Source: Nitrososphaerota archaeon
GTDB lineage: Archaea; Thermoproteota; Nitrososphaeria; Nitrososphaerales; Gagatemarchaeaceae
NCBI GenBank assembly: GCA_027886975.1
Contig: JAPCJK010000009.1
Coordinates: 1 to 34,736, forward strand
Length of the DNA: 34,736 bases
Direction: 5' to 3'
Shown here: positions 1 through 8,472 of the stretch, piece by piece
Layout of the letters: each line of letters opens with the position of its first letter
Numbering within the stretch: position 1 is the first letter of the stretch
The notes under the pieces: generated by a model
Databases searched by the model: none
Told to the model about the DNA's origin: nothing
The model's input: only the letters and a program-made list of their open reading frames with translations
Program-made: the position numbers and the translations under genes

Positions 1-471
1 CCGACCTCGTCCCTAGACGTCTCTGTCCAGGCCCAGATCCTCAGCCTCCTCAGGGCCCTGCAGAGGGAAATGGGGCTGACCTACCTCTTCATTTCTCATA
101 ACCTGGCGGTGATCAAGCAGATGTGCGACAGGACGGCGGTGATGTACCTGGGAAGAGTCGTAGAGCTAGCGCCGACTGAGAGGCTGTTCGAGAATCCCAA
201 GCATCCATACACCAAGGCTTTGCTTTCCTCCGTCCCCCTTCCCGACCCTTCGAAGAGGAAGCAGTTGGCAGCCCTTCAGGGGGACGTTCCGAGCCCGGTG
301 GACATTCCTGAGGGATGCAGGTTCATGGGGAGATGTCCCTTCGGCACGGAGAAGTGCAGGGCCTACGCTCCGCCCTTTGTGGAGGTGGAGAAGGACCACT
401 GGATTGAATGCCACTACGACATCGACTTTGGAAGGAAGTCGCAGGTTGAACTTGCTCCGCAGGTAGCATAG
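1..471 (+). CDS. Oligopeptide/dipeptide ABC transporter ATP-binding protein, C-terminal part
   Basis: Open from base 1, so only the last 156 residues are present. The visible part begins just after Walker B (PTSSLDVSVQAQI, the D-loop region), then has the switch histidine in FISHNLAVI, and ends with the oligopeptide-transporter C-terminal domain (HPYTKALLSSVP, then CRFMGRCPF with further cysteines at EKCRAY and ECHYD). This Cys-containing tail is typical of DppD/DppF/OppF ATPases and can bind an iron-sulfur cluster in some members. It would power peptide or nickel-type uptake at the inner face of the membrane. Walker A and the signature motif lie upstream of the window. Family assignment is secure; the substrate is unknown. 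Confidence 0.93.
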   Translation, partial: PTSSLDVSVQAQILSLLRALQREMGLTYLFISHNLAVIKQMCDRTAVMYLGRVVELAPTERLFENPKHPYTKALLSSVPLPDPSKRKQLAALQGDVPSPVDIPEGCRFMGRCPFGTEKCRAYAPPFVEVEKDHWIECHYDIDFGRKSQVELAPQVA

Positions 472-554
472 GGCACTTCAGAAAAGGATACCCTCAAAGG
501 GCAATGGACTCAAAAGTAATAGCAGAGGATAAGTGAGCCAAACGTGATTCATAA

Positions 555-983
555 ATGCGAGCAAGGATGGTTCGAAACCGACCCCCTCTGTTTGAGTTGA
601 GAGCCAAGTCAGCCACCTTCAGGGTCGCTGATGGCGAACCGCTCGAAGAAGTTAGCATGGTGAGCAAAGGACGGTTCAAAGGGCGAGAGTTGACCAGCCT
701 TCAAACCGTTAGGATTCATTCGACAGGAACAACCCGTGACAGACAGGAAGGAGCGGGAATCCTCTATCTGAAGGGAAACGGTCGAGCAACTTACAGAGTG
801 GAAGGTGAAATAGGGAGCACTTCTGCTTGGAGGGAGCAAGCTAAGGGAGTCATGACATTTAGCGGAGATTGTACGAAAGGACTCAGAGAGTTGGCTAACA
901 GAAAAGCGACATTCCTCACTTTGGTCAATGCAAGGGGCAAGTCTACAACCCGAGTCTGGGTTGAACTCATCATCGGGGCCTAG
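555..983 (+). CDS. Small hypothetical protein, possible beta-barrel
   Basis: 142 codons from ATG at 555; a second in-frame ATG lies at 567. I do not recognise a family with certainty. The second half alternates polar and hydrophobic residues with repeated glycines (GAGILYLKGNGRATYRVEG, then GVMTFSGDCTKGLREL and a final FLTLVNARGKSTTRVWVE), a pattern like small antiparallel beta-barrels of the DUF3224/allene-oxide-cyclase-like type. That resemblance is weak and inferred. There is no signal peptide or membrane segment. It stands alone between the Opp ATPase and the acetamidase, with about 85 nt on each side. The competing minus-strand frames are shorter and low-complexity, so this frame is the better candidate. 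Confidence 0.55.
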   Translation: MRARMVRNRPPLFELRAKSATFRVADGEPLEEVSMVSKGRFKGRELTSLQTVRIHSTGTTRDRQEGAGILYLKGNGRATYRVEGEIGSTSAWREQAKGVMTFSGDCTKGLRELANRKATFLTLVNARGKSTTRVWVELIIGA

Positions 984-1071
984 ACAGAGAGGATTTTGGG
1001 TTAGCCAGGCGTCAATTGGAACGAGCCGACTTTCGAAAAGGATTAGAGGCCCCTAACAGGAAGGAAAGTCA

Positions 1072-1992
1072 GTGGCCTCGCAACGGATCACGCTAGACAC
1101 ATTCCACTATAAATGGAACAAGGCCCACAAACCTGCGCTTACGATAAGGCCTGGCGACGACGTCACCTTCGAAATCAACGAGGTGACTAGCGGGCAGATC
1201 AAAGAAGACTCGAAGGTTGATGCCGTAAAGAATCTCGACATCTCCAAACTCTACCCCATGGCAGGCCCAGTCTACATAGAAGGAGCGAGGCCGGGGGACA
1301 CCCTAACCGTCGAGGTCCTGGAGGTTGTGACAGGGGACTGGGGGTGGTCCGCGATCGTCAACGGCCTTGGCCTGCTCGAAGAGTTTCAGGAACCCTACCT
1401 GTACTTGTGGAATCTGAGGAAGAAACATTTCGCTGAATTCGAGAGAGGGATCAGAATTCCAATCAGGCCCTTCTGCGGTACCATGGGAGTCGCGTTACCG
1501 GAAGAAGGCTCCTTCGAAGTCCTCCCACCGGGAAAGAACGGTGGGAATATGGACATCAGACACTTGGTTGCGGGGAGCATCCTGGAACTCCCTGTCTTCG
1601 TCGACGGGGCGCTCTTCTCGACCAGCGACCTCCATGCAGCAATGGGGGACGGAGAAGTCTGCGTGACTGCAATCGAATGCCCCGGGACGGCGAGGTTCAA
1701 GTTCGGGGTCAAGAAGGACTCCAAACTCAGCTGGCCGAGGTATTTCAGCAAAGGCGACGAGAAGGCGAAAAAGGGATACTACACCGCGACAGGCATCGGA
1801 CCCGACCTGATGACAGTGACAAAGGATTCCGTTCGAAACATGATTGCCCATCTAACAAAGACCTACGGGTTGACAAAGGAGGACGCGTACGTCCTGTGCA
1901 GCGTTGCTGCTGACGTGAAGATACACGAAATCGTCGACCAGCCCAACTGGGTGGTGGGAACAACGATTCCTCTAGACATCTTCCCCAACTAA
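1072..1992 (+). CDS. Acetamidase/formamidase family protein
   Basis: 306 residues, the usual length for the FmdA/AmdA family, which hydrolyses short amides (formamide, acetamide) to ammonia and a carboxylic acid in the cytoplasm. The family core is plain: GDWGWSAI near residue 85, GTMGVALPEEG near 138, then NGGNMDIRHLVAGS and SDLHAAMGDGEV, the metal/active-site block with conserved Asp and His. Start is GTG, with a purine-rich AGGAAGG about 10 nt upstream. It precedes a molybdenum hydroxylase on the same strand by 93 nt, so it may release ammonia from an amide formed in the same pathway. The actual amide is unknown. Confidence 0.93.
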   Translation: MASQRITLDTFHYKWNKAHKPALTIRPGDDVTFEINEVTSGQIKEDSKVDAVKNLDISKLYPMAGPVYIEGARPGDTLTVEVLEVVTGDWGWSAIVNGLGLLEEFQEPYLYLWNLRKKHFAEFERGIRIPIRPFCGTMGVALPEEGSFEVLPPGKNGGNMDIRHLVAGSILELPVFVDGALFSTSDLHAAMGDGEVCVTAIECPGTARFKFGVKKDSKLSWPRYFSKGDEKAKKGYYTATGIGPDLMTVTKDSVRNMIAHLTKTYGLTKEDAYVLCSVAADVKIHEIVDQPNWVVGTTIPLDIFPN

Positions 1993-2065
1993 AGCTAAAA
2001 TCATGCAGGCGCAGATTGCCAGCGGGAGAGTAGCGGGGACCTGTCAGCAGTAACTAAACTCGTAG

Positions 2066-2075
2066 AGAAGGAGGC
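2066..2075 (+). promoter_or_regulatory. Shine-Dalgarno before the first Mo-hydroxylase large subunit
   Basis: GAGAAGGAGG lies about 10 nt before ATG 2086 and decides the start. The reading frame is open further upstream (to at least 2041) but has no ATG/GTG/TTG codon there. Confidence 0.6.
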
Positions 2076-2085
2076 CGTTCCTTGG

Positions 2086-4503
2086 ATGGGACGTCCCCTG
2101 AGGAGAAAGGAGGACTATCGGCTGATTACAGGTCTTGGCAAGTTTGTCGACGATGTGAAGATGCCAGGCATGGCGTACGTCGCAGTGCTGAGAAGTCCCT
2201 ACGCCCATGCTCGTATCTCGAAACTCGATGTCAGCAAAGCTGAGGCAATGGATGGGGTCGTCTGCACCTTGGTCGGCGACGAGGTGGCGAAGAAGACGGA
2301 TCCTTTCCTCCAGATTTCCGCCGCGCCGGCCAACAAGATGAAAGATTACTGCCTGGCTGTCGGGAAGGTCCACTTCGTCGGTGAACCGGTGGCGGCGGTG
2401 GTGGCCGAGACGAGGAGTTTGGCTGAAGACGCGCTGGAACTTATCGAAGTCGAATATGAAGTTCTTGACCACGTTCTGGATGTGCGCGCGGCCCTGCAGC
2501 CAAAGGCGCCGGTGATTCACGAGGAGGTGGGCTCGAACCTGGTCTTCCACGAAATGTGGGACTACGGAGACATGGAGGCGGCGATGAATGACGCTGACAA
2601 AGTGCTGAAGGAGGAACTTCACTTCCACAGGTTCAGTTCGACGCCCATCGAGAACAACGCGGTCCTTGCGCACTACGACAAAGCGACGGGCGTTCTCACC
2701 TTGTACAACAACAATCAGATGCCAATGTTCTGTATCCCCTGGATTTCTTTTGCACTCAAATTTCCATCCAACCGGATCAGAATGGTTACGGGAGACATAG
2801 GCGGAGGATTCGGAACGAAGATCATCAGCTACCCGTACATGGTCCTGGCGAGTATGCTCGCGATGAAATCCGGGCGCCCTGTCAAATGGATAGAGTCGAG
2901 GACAGAGCATCTCTTGGCGGCGAACCACGGCAACGAAAGGACATTCGCAGTAGAGATTCCGGTAAAGAACGACGGTACGATTCTCGGCTTCAAAGTCAAG
3001 GCCTGGGACGATTGCGGGGGCTACACCAGATATGAGCCAGCTGGCGCGACCATCTGGGCTCAGGTCACTCCGGGCGCGTACCGGTTCAAGAACTTCCAGA
3101 TGGAGTTCTTCCAGGGCGTAACGAACAAATGCCCGGTGGGGCCCAACAGAGGATATTCGAGGATGCAGCACCTGTGGATGCTCGAACGCTGCGTCGACAT
3201 CGTGGCGAGGGAGTTGGGATTGGACCCGACCGAAGTGAGACTGAAGAATTTCATCAGACCGGATGAGATGCCGTATGTGACTCCAAGCGGTGGGATCTAC
3301 GACGGAGGGGACTACCCGGAGTCGCTTCGCAGGGTCGTGAAACTGGTCGACTACTGGAGATGGAGGAAGGAGCAGGAAGAGGGGAGGAAGACAGGGAGGC
3401 TGATCGGCATCGGTCTCTCGACTGTTCTGGACTCTGGGACTAACAACTTTGCTCAAGTCAAGATAGGGAACCCCGACAACCCGTTCTCAGGGAATTCGGA
3501 AGGAGCAAGAATCTCCATAGACACACTCGGAGGGATTCAGGTTGCCCTGGGCACTGTCCCCCAGGGACAGGGCCACGAAACCTTCGCCTCCCAGGTGGTG
3601 GCCGACGAGTTCGGTGTGCATCCCGACCAGGTCAATGTCCTGATGGGCTTCGACTCCACCGTGAATCCCTACTCGCACCAGTCAGGGGCCTACGCGAGCC
3701 GATGTGCGGTGATGGGGACTGGGGCCCTGCTGGGAGCTGCCAAGAAGCTCAAGGAGAAGGCCGCGAGGATAGCGGCCCATGTCATGAAGTCAGACCCGGA
3801 AAGAATCGTGTTCAAAGACGGGGCAGCCGTCGACAGGGACTCGGGCAAGAGCATCCTGCTTTGGCAGATAGGAAACATCGCCTGGGTCAACAACGTGCTC
3901 CTCCCCGAAGGGATGGAGCCGGGGCTGGTGGCGATCAACTACTGGAAGCCTGACTTCGGCCTGCCAGACGAAAAGAAGAGGCTTAACCAGACTTTGACGT
4001 ACTCCTACCAGAGCCACGCGGCAGTCATTGAGTTAGACCGGGAGACGGGGAAGTTCAAGATCCTACAATACGCGATTGTTGACGATTGTGGGAGGCAGAT
4101 CAACCCCTTGATTGTTGAGGGGCAGGTGCACGGAGCTGCAGCCCATGGCATCGGGGCAGCCATGTACGAGAGCTTCGTCTACAACACAGACGGCCAGCTT
4201 CAAAGCAGCACGTTCGTGGATTACTTGGTTCCGACCGCCCTCGACATCCCGCACATGGACACGGAGAGCATGGAGACCCCATCACTCTTCGCGCCTAAGG
4301 GGATCAAAGGAGTCGGTGAAGGGGGAGGAACGCCCCTAGCTGCGATTGCTAATGCGGTTGAAGACGCACTCAGTCCCCTGGGAGTTGAAATCAGAGATTC
4401 GCATCAGAACCCGCAGGACGTCTACAAACTAATTGAAGGAAACAGGGCAGGACGCCACGCAGGCCCCATGACAAACGTGGCAAAACACAAGTCTGGAAAA
4501 TAG
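2086..4503 (+). CDS. Molybdenum hydroxylase (xanthine dehydrogenase/CoxL family) large subunit, copy 1
   Basis: 805 residues. The N-terminal a/b hammerhead domain begins GRPLRRKEDYRLITG; the molybdopterin-binding domains follow, with GGGFGTK near residue 242, GQGHETFASQ near 497, and the catalytic glutamate in GVGEGGG (E745). The active-site loop reads GPNRGYSR (R355-G356), so the position of the Cys that binds copper in true CO dehydrogenase (AYxCSFR) is a glycine. It is therefore probably not a CO oxidiser but hydroxylates an unknown C-H bond next to N or a carbonyl. It needs a FAD and a [2Fe-2S] partner; none is adjacent, and the nearest set is at 13750-15602 on the other strand. A paralogue lies at 8473-10860. 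Confidence 0.93.
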   Translation: MGRPLRRKEDYRLITGLGKFVDDVKMPGMAYVAVLRSPYAHARISKLDVSKAEAMDGVVCTLVGDEVAKKTDPFLQISAAPANKMKDYCLAVGKVHFVGEPVAAVVAETRSLAEDALELIEVEYEVLDHVLDVRAALQPKAPVIHEEVGSNLVFHEMWDYGDMEAAMNDADKVLKEELHFHRFSSTPIENNAVLAHYDKATGVLTLYNNNQMPMFCIPWISFALKFPSNRIRMVTGDIGGGFGTKIISYPYMVLASMLAMKSGRPVKWIESRTEHLLAANHGNERTFAVEIPVKNDGTILGFKVKAWDDCGGYTRYEPAGATIWAQVTPGAYRFKNFQMEFFQGVTNKCPVGPNRGYSRMQHLWMLERCVDIVARELGLDPTEVRLKNFIRPDEMPYVTPSGGIYDGGDYPESLRRVVKLVDYWRWRKEQEEGRKTGRLIGIGLSTVLDSGTNNFAQVKIGNPDNPFSGNSEGARISIDTLGGIQVALGTVPQGQGHETFASQVVADEFGVHPDQVNVLMGFDSTVNPYSHQSGAYASRCAVMGTGALLGAAKKLKEKAARIAAHVMKSDPERIVFKDGAAVDRDSGKSILLWQIGNIAWVNNVLLPEGMEPGLVAINYWKPDFGLPDEKKRLNQTLTYSYQSHAAVIELDRETGKFKILQYAIVDDCGRQINPLIVEGQVHGAAAHGIGAAMYESFVYNTDGQLQSSTFVDYLVPTALDIPHMDTESMETPSLFAPKGIKGVGEGGGTPLAAIANAVEDALSPLGVEIRDSHQNPQDVYKLIEGNRAGRHAGPMTNVAKHKSGK

Positions 4504-4565
4504 CCTGCAAACTCGAAAGGTTTTTGACGGGACACAGCCTCGGAACGAGACGTAACTGAGAGAAT

Positions 4566-5846
4566 TTGAAGCGGCTCAACTCAGATGGATTTAGTTTCGA
4601 TGCAGAGAATCTCGAGAGCGGAAGTTGGGTAGGAAAGGACAGCTGGGTTAGTCACTTTGACTACGACCTAGAAACGCTGTCGAAGTTTCACTTCCCCAAG
4701 GAGGTTGTATTCCACGATGTGACTCTGAGGGACGGCGAGCAGACGCCGGGCGTGGTTCTTAGACGCAAAGAGAAAGTGGAAATCGCAAGAAAACTCGACG
4801 AAGTGGGAGTGCAGAGAATCGAGGCGGGGATGCCGGTCGTCTCCCAGGAGGACGCCGATGCCGTGAAGGAGATTGCCCATCTCGGGCTCAAGGCCAAGGT
4901 CACTGCATTTTCAAGAGTGGCGAAGGATGACATCGATGCCGCGCTGCGATGCGATGTCAGTGGGATAATCTGCGAAGCCCCTGTGGGAATCCCAAAGCTG
5001 AAGCAGTTCAACTGGACCTACGACCAGGTTATTGAGAAAGCGGTCGACGCAATCGAATATGCGAAACAACATGGCCTGTGGGCTGCTTTCTTCGGTGTCG
5101 ACGGGACCAGAGCAGACCCGGCCTTTCTGACGCGCATATTCTCCGAAGTCTCCAAGAGAGCTCACCCCGACGCCTTCGTCGTCGTCGACACCTTTGGGTG
5201 CGCTTCTCCCGAAGGGTTTGGGAAGCTCGTCAGCAAAGTCAGGCAAGCCGTCAAGGAACCACTGGAGGTCCACACGCACGACGACTTCGGGCTGGGGGTA
5301 GCCGTGGCGATTGCAGGCCTTCAGAACGGGGCGTCGGTGGTTCATACTTCAGTCAACGGGATTGGAGAGAGAGCAGGAAACGCCTGCTTTGAGGAGCTTG
5401 CGATGTCTCTCAAATACTTGTACGGTCTGCCAATCGATCTGAAGTTCTCGAAGCTAAAGGAGCTCTCTGAACTCGTTCAGGAGCTTACGAGGTTCCCCAT
5501 GGCGCCCAATAAGCCGGTCGTCGGAGAGAGGGTCTTCACCAGGGAAGCAGGCATCTCTGTCGCTGGGTGGATGAAGTACAACCTTGGCTCGGAATCCTAT
5601 CTTCCTGAAGTTGTCGGAAACAAGCACGGCGTCTTCCTCGGAAAGAAATCCGGGGGGCATTCCATAGAGTGGAAGTTGAAGGAGCTTGGTCTCGAGGCGA
5701 ATGCCGAACAAGTCCAGGAGATACTCGCCCAGGTGAAAAAGAAGGCCGAAGAGACAAAATCGAATGTGGAAGACGCAGAGTTCGTGGCAATCGTCAATTC
5801 GGTCGTTTCGAAGGGAACCGCGAAGTTAGCGACGAAGCCGAGATAG
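4566..5846 (+). CDS. HMGL-like / 2-isopropylmalate-homocitrate synthase family enzyme
   Basis: 426 residues. The TIM barrel opens with TLRDGEQTPGV (metal-binding Asp, residues 53-63) and contains HTHDDFG (H236, H238) and GIGERAGN, matching Claisen-type acyl-CoA/2-oxoacid condensing enzymes. The C-terminal third (from about 300) corresponds to the linker of isopropylmalate and homocitrate synthases; no full LeuA regulatory dimer domain is seen. About 45 residues precede the barrel. TTG 4566 is the only start codon between the upstream TGA (4557) and the barrel. It follows the Mo hydroxylase by 62 nt. The substrate cannot be told (isopropylmalate, citramalate, homocitrate or a catabolic lyase-type reaction); the surrounding catabolic genes argue mildly against a plain leucine-synthesis role. 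Confidence 0.85.
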   Translation: MKRLNSDGFSFDAENLESGSWVGKDSWVSHFDYDLETLSKFHFPKEVVFHDVTLRDGEQTPGVVLRRKEKVEIARKLDEVGVQRIEAGMPVVSQEDADAVKEIAHLGLKAKVTAFSRVAKDDIDAALRCDVSGIICEAPVGIPKLKQFNWTYDQVIEKAVDAIEYAKQHGLWAAFFGVDGTRADPAFLTRIFSEVSKRAHPDAFVVVDTFGCASPEGFGKLVSKVRQAVKEPLEVHTHDDFGLGVAVAIAGLQNGASVVHTSVNGIGERAGNACFEELAMSLKYLYGLPIDLKFSKLKELSELVQELTRFPMAPNKPVVGERVFTREAGISVAGWMKYNLGSESYLPEVVGNKHGVFLGKKSGGHSIEWKLKELGLEANAEQVQEILAQVKKKAEETKSNVEDAEFVAIVNSVVSKGTAKLATKPR

Positions 5847-5857
5847 GCAGAGGAACG

Positions 5858-6640
5858 TCAGCCCTTTTTCTTCCCTTTCAGGAAGGCCCTGATGGCTGCT
5901 TTCGCTTCAGGACTGTCCAAGACTGCCGTATATGCGTCGCTCTCCATTATCAGAGCGTCCGCCAGACTCATCCTCGTGCCCTTGTTCATCAGCTCCTTGA
6001 CCAATCTGAGATTCGATGGGTTCATCGACTTCAGTTTCTCGCAAAGCTTCTCAGTCTCGTGGAGAATCGATTCCCTTGGGACGACCCGGTTTACGAGGCC
6101 CCACTCGTAGGCTTCTTGAGCAGAGACAAGGCCACCGGTAAAGACCATCTCCGTGGCTTTTCTTAAGCCGATGGATCTCGGAAGACGTTGCGTCCCTCCT
6201 CCGCCTGGAACAAGGCCCACCTTCAGCTCAGTTTGGCCGAAACGAGATTCAGGGGTGGCGATTATGATGTCCAGGGCCATCAAGAGCTCCACTCCTCCCC
6301 CGACTGCAAGGCCATTGACGACGCCGATCGTGGGCTTCGGGTAGTTTTCCACGTAGTCAAGGAACTGTCGGACGAACTTCGCGTAGGCGTGCGTCCTGCT
6401 TCCCCGGAGACCGAAGAGGAAGTTCAGGTCAGCCCCTGCGCTGAAGACGTCGCCGCGCGCAGCAATGACTGCGCACTTCACCCCGTCGTCCTCTTCGTGC
6501 CTTCTGAGAATCGCGAGGATGCGCTTTCTTGTCGGGACGTCCAGGATGTTCATCTCCCGGACCCTGTTCAGCTCAATGGTCAAGACCCCGTCGTGTACAT
6601 CCCATAGGACGGGGCCCCGCACAGAAGTTGTTCGGGGCAT
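5858..6640 (-). CDS. Enoyl-CoA hydratase/isomerase family protein
   Basis: 260 residues from ATG 6640 (MPRTTSVRG). Crotonase fold: the first oxyanion-hole block is FSAGADLNFLFG, the second is NGLAVGGGVELLMALD. Both hydratase glutamates are present (GGGVEL and FGQTEL), followed by PGGGGTQRLPR, so water addition to an enoyl-CoA is feasible. The frame stays open upstream to 6988, but that extension is not crotonase-like and overlaps the M20 gene on the other strand, so I do not include it. It converges on the HMGL-like gene with a 12-nt gap. It would act in fatty-acid or amino-acid carbon-chain breakdown; the exact acyl-CoA is unknown. Confidence 0.93.
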   Translation of the reverse strand: MPRTTSVRGPVLWDVHDGVLTIELNRVREMNILDVPTRKRILAILRRHEEDDGVKCAVIAARGDVFSAGADLNFLFGLRGSRTHAYAKFVRQFLDYVENYPKPTIGVVNGLAVGGGVELLMALDIIIATPESRFGQTELKVGLVPGGGGTQRLPRSIGLRKATEMVFTGGLVSAQEAYEWGLVNRVVPRESILHETEKLCEKLKSMNPSNLRLVKELMNKGTRMSLADALIMESDAYTAVLDSPEAKAAIRAFLKGKKKG

Positions 6641-6737
6641 TATGACAAAAAGGTTCCTGCAGATGATACATGATACAGATTCACATGTTGCGTCTTTAAG
6701 ACAAGGAGTGAGAACCGGGTCGACGTGCGAATAGCGG

Positions 6738-8012
6738 TTGCCTTCTAGTCGTATAGTTCCAAAAATCGACCGCGCCAAGCTGGTCAAAGACGCATTGGAT
6801 CTGGTGAACGTCGACAGTCCTACTGGAAAGGAGGGCGAGGTCGGAGAGTTGTACGCGTTCAAGCTCCGGGCGATCGGGATGAAGGTGACTATGCAGGAGG
6901 TGGAGCAGGGCCGGTTCAACGTCCTCGGCTTTTTGCCCGGAAGGAATCCGGACGCCGCCACCCTCATGTTCAACGGACACCTCGACACTTCGTTCGCTGC
7001 GAGCGAGTCTCCCGAAATACTGAAGGCGATTTCGCCGGTGTACCCGTCAGAGCCCCCATGGGGTTACGTGAAGAACGACTGGATTTACGGAATGGGGGCC
7101 TTCAACATGAAGTCGGCTCTGGCCGCATACATCGCTGCAGTCCGCGCAATCCAAGATTCGGGGACAAAGGTGGCGGGAAACATCGTGATCGCGGGGGTGA
7201 TTGGTGAGATCGAGAAGACTCAGGTTGGGAACTATCGCGGTCCCCAGTACAGAGGGTACGGCCACGGTACCTCGTATCTCGTGGCGCATGGAGGGACAGC
7301 CGACTTCGCCGTCCTTGGGGAGCCCACCGGCCTGAGACTCATGGCAGCCCATAGCGGAAGCTGCTGGTTCAGGATTGGCCTCAAAGGAAGCCTTGTGCAC
7401 ACCGGGCACGCGGCCGGGGTCACCAATGTGATCCAGCAGATGAACCGTGTAATCGATGAACTCGAGCGCTGGATTCCCGACTACCAGGCAAGGTACACCT
7501 ACATGGGGTCGAAGCCCACGGTCAACCTGGGCTCGATTGAGGGCGGCTGGCCCTGGAGGGCCTCCCGCACACCGGCGTTCTGTGACCTCTACGTTGATGT
7601 AAGGTTCCCTCCTCCTCACCATCCCCTGGACATAAGGCAGGAAGTGGGGAAGGTGCTCGCGAAGGTGGAGAAGAAGCACGGAATTACGCCCGAGCTCGAG
7701 CTTTACCTCACCGACGCGTGGTCGAATGTGAGCACAGACGAATATGTCTGCCGTTCGATTGCGAAGGCGCATCAGACGGTTTTCCACAAGAAGGTGGAAA
7801 CTGTTTACTTTTCATGGTCGTCAGACGCCAACATTCTCACGAGGCATGGTGTAGTCGCTGTGAATTATGGGCCCTCCGGAGGTCCGGGGAAGGAGACAAG
7901 AGGGACGATGTACATTCCCAACATGTTGGACTGCGCGAAGGTCTACGCAATGGTAGCCGAGGACATCACTTCAAAGAAGAGGAATCAGATATCGAAGGCC
8001 GTAGCTGGATGA
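6738..8012 (+). CDS. M20 family amidohydrolase/peptidase (ArgE/DapE/ACY1/CPG2 type)
   Basis: 424 residues. TTG 6738 follows an in-frame TAG at 6732, and no other start precedes the conserved region. The first zinc motif is GHLDTS (H81, D83). The segment that normally holds the bridging Asp (DMKG/DDKG) reads GAFNMKS, with Asn at 123. The Glu pair is in GEIEKTQ (E157, E159) instead of DEE. LGEPTGLRLMAAHSG and the dimerisation-domain His in LVHTGHAAG are present. It would hydrolyse an amide bond of an N-acyl amino acid or related molecule if the modified metal site is active. A membrane protein overlaps its stop codon by ATGA. Confidence 0.88.
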   Translation: MPSSRIVPKIDRAKLVKDALDLVNVDSPTGKEGEVGELYAFKLRAIGMKVTMQEVEQGRFNVLGFLPGRNPDAATLMFNGHLDTSFAASESPEILKAISPVYPSEPPWGYVKNDWIYGMGAFNMKSALAAYIAAVRAIQDSGTKVAGNIVIAGVIGEIEKTQVGNYRGPQYRGYGHGTSYLVAHGGTADFAVLGEPTGLRLMAAHSGSCWFRIGLKGSLVHTGHAAGVTNVIQQMNRVIDELERWIPDYQARYTYMGSKPTVNLGSIEGGWPWRASRTPAFCDLYVDVRFPPPHHPLDIRQEVGKVLAKVEKKHGITPELELYLTDAWSNVSTDEYVCRSIAKAHQTVFHKKVETVYFSWSSDANILTRHGVVAVNYGPSGGPGKETRGTMYIPNMLDCAKVYAMVAEDITSKKRNQISKAVAG

Positions 8013-8413
8013 ATGGACGGAATTGGGTAGTCGGCGCTGCATTGTGCATCACGCTGGTTATCGCTGCGATCTCAGTTTTCCTCACACTCGTCGGTTCGCA
8101 ATATTCTGGGGTTAGTGTGAGTTGTTACGCTGCTGCAGAATGTCAGAGCTTGTCCACGACCGTTTTCGTCCCGATACCTCAGGCAGTCATTCCACTGCTG
8201 ATGGGGGCGGTTGTCGCTCTTGGTCTAGTCGCTAAGAGGATGGCCCTTGCGTGGTCTGGAACGACATTCTTGTTGTTCTTTTCGTTGTTGACCGGACTCT
8301 CGATTGGGTTATTCTATTTGCCATTTGTGATAACTTTGTTTGTACTCGTCACAGCCATTCTAATGAAAGAGGCATTTCGAGGATCAAAACTGTTGAGTCA
8401 GACGAAGAAGTAA
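8009..8413 (+). CDS. Small multi-pass membrane protein of unknown function
   Basis: 134 residues from ATG 8009, whose ATGA overlaps the stop of the M20 gene; this is classic translational coupling and the reason for choosing this start over the longer open frame. Hydrophobic stretches at about residues 8-28, 48-70, 76-95 and 98-118 suggest four membrane spans. The loop between the first two holds two cysteines (SCYAAAEC) that could form a disulfide outside the cell. The C-terminus is basic (RGSKLLSQTKK), consistent with a cytoplasmic end. No family is recognised. Coupling suggests co-production with the amidohydrolase. Confidence 0.72.
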   Translation: MNGRNWVVGAALCITLVIAAISVFLTLVGSQYSGVSVSCYAAAECQSLSTTVFVPIPQAVIPLLMGAVVALGLVAKRMALAWSGTTFLLFFSLLTGLSIGLFYLPFVITLFVLVTAILMKEAFRGSKLLSQTKK

Positions 8414-8472
8414 CAGAACCCGCAAACAACGGATTAATATCCTGAAGTCCTCGCTTCGAAAGGGGAAACAGG

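Noticed and set aside
2044-3456. Long minus-strand open frame of 470 codons
   Set aside because: It lies wholly antisense to the first Mo-hydroxylase large subunit, is rich in His/Arg/Val as expected of a GC-rich antisense frame, and has no family motif.
6641-6988. Upstream extension of the enoyl-CoA hydratase frame
   Set aside because: The extra residues do not resemble crotonases and overlap the start of the M20 gene on the other strand; ATG 6640 gives the normal length.
7047-7787. Minus-strand frame of 246 codons
   Set aside because: Antisense shadow of the M20 gene without recognisable motifs.
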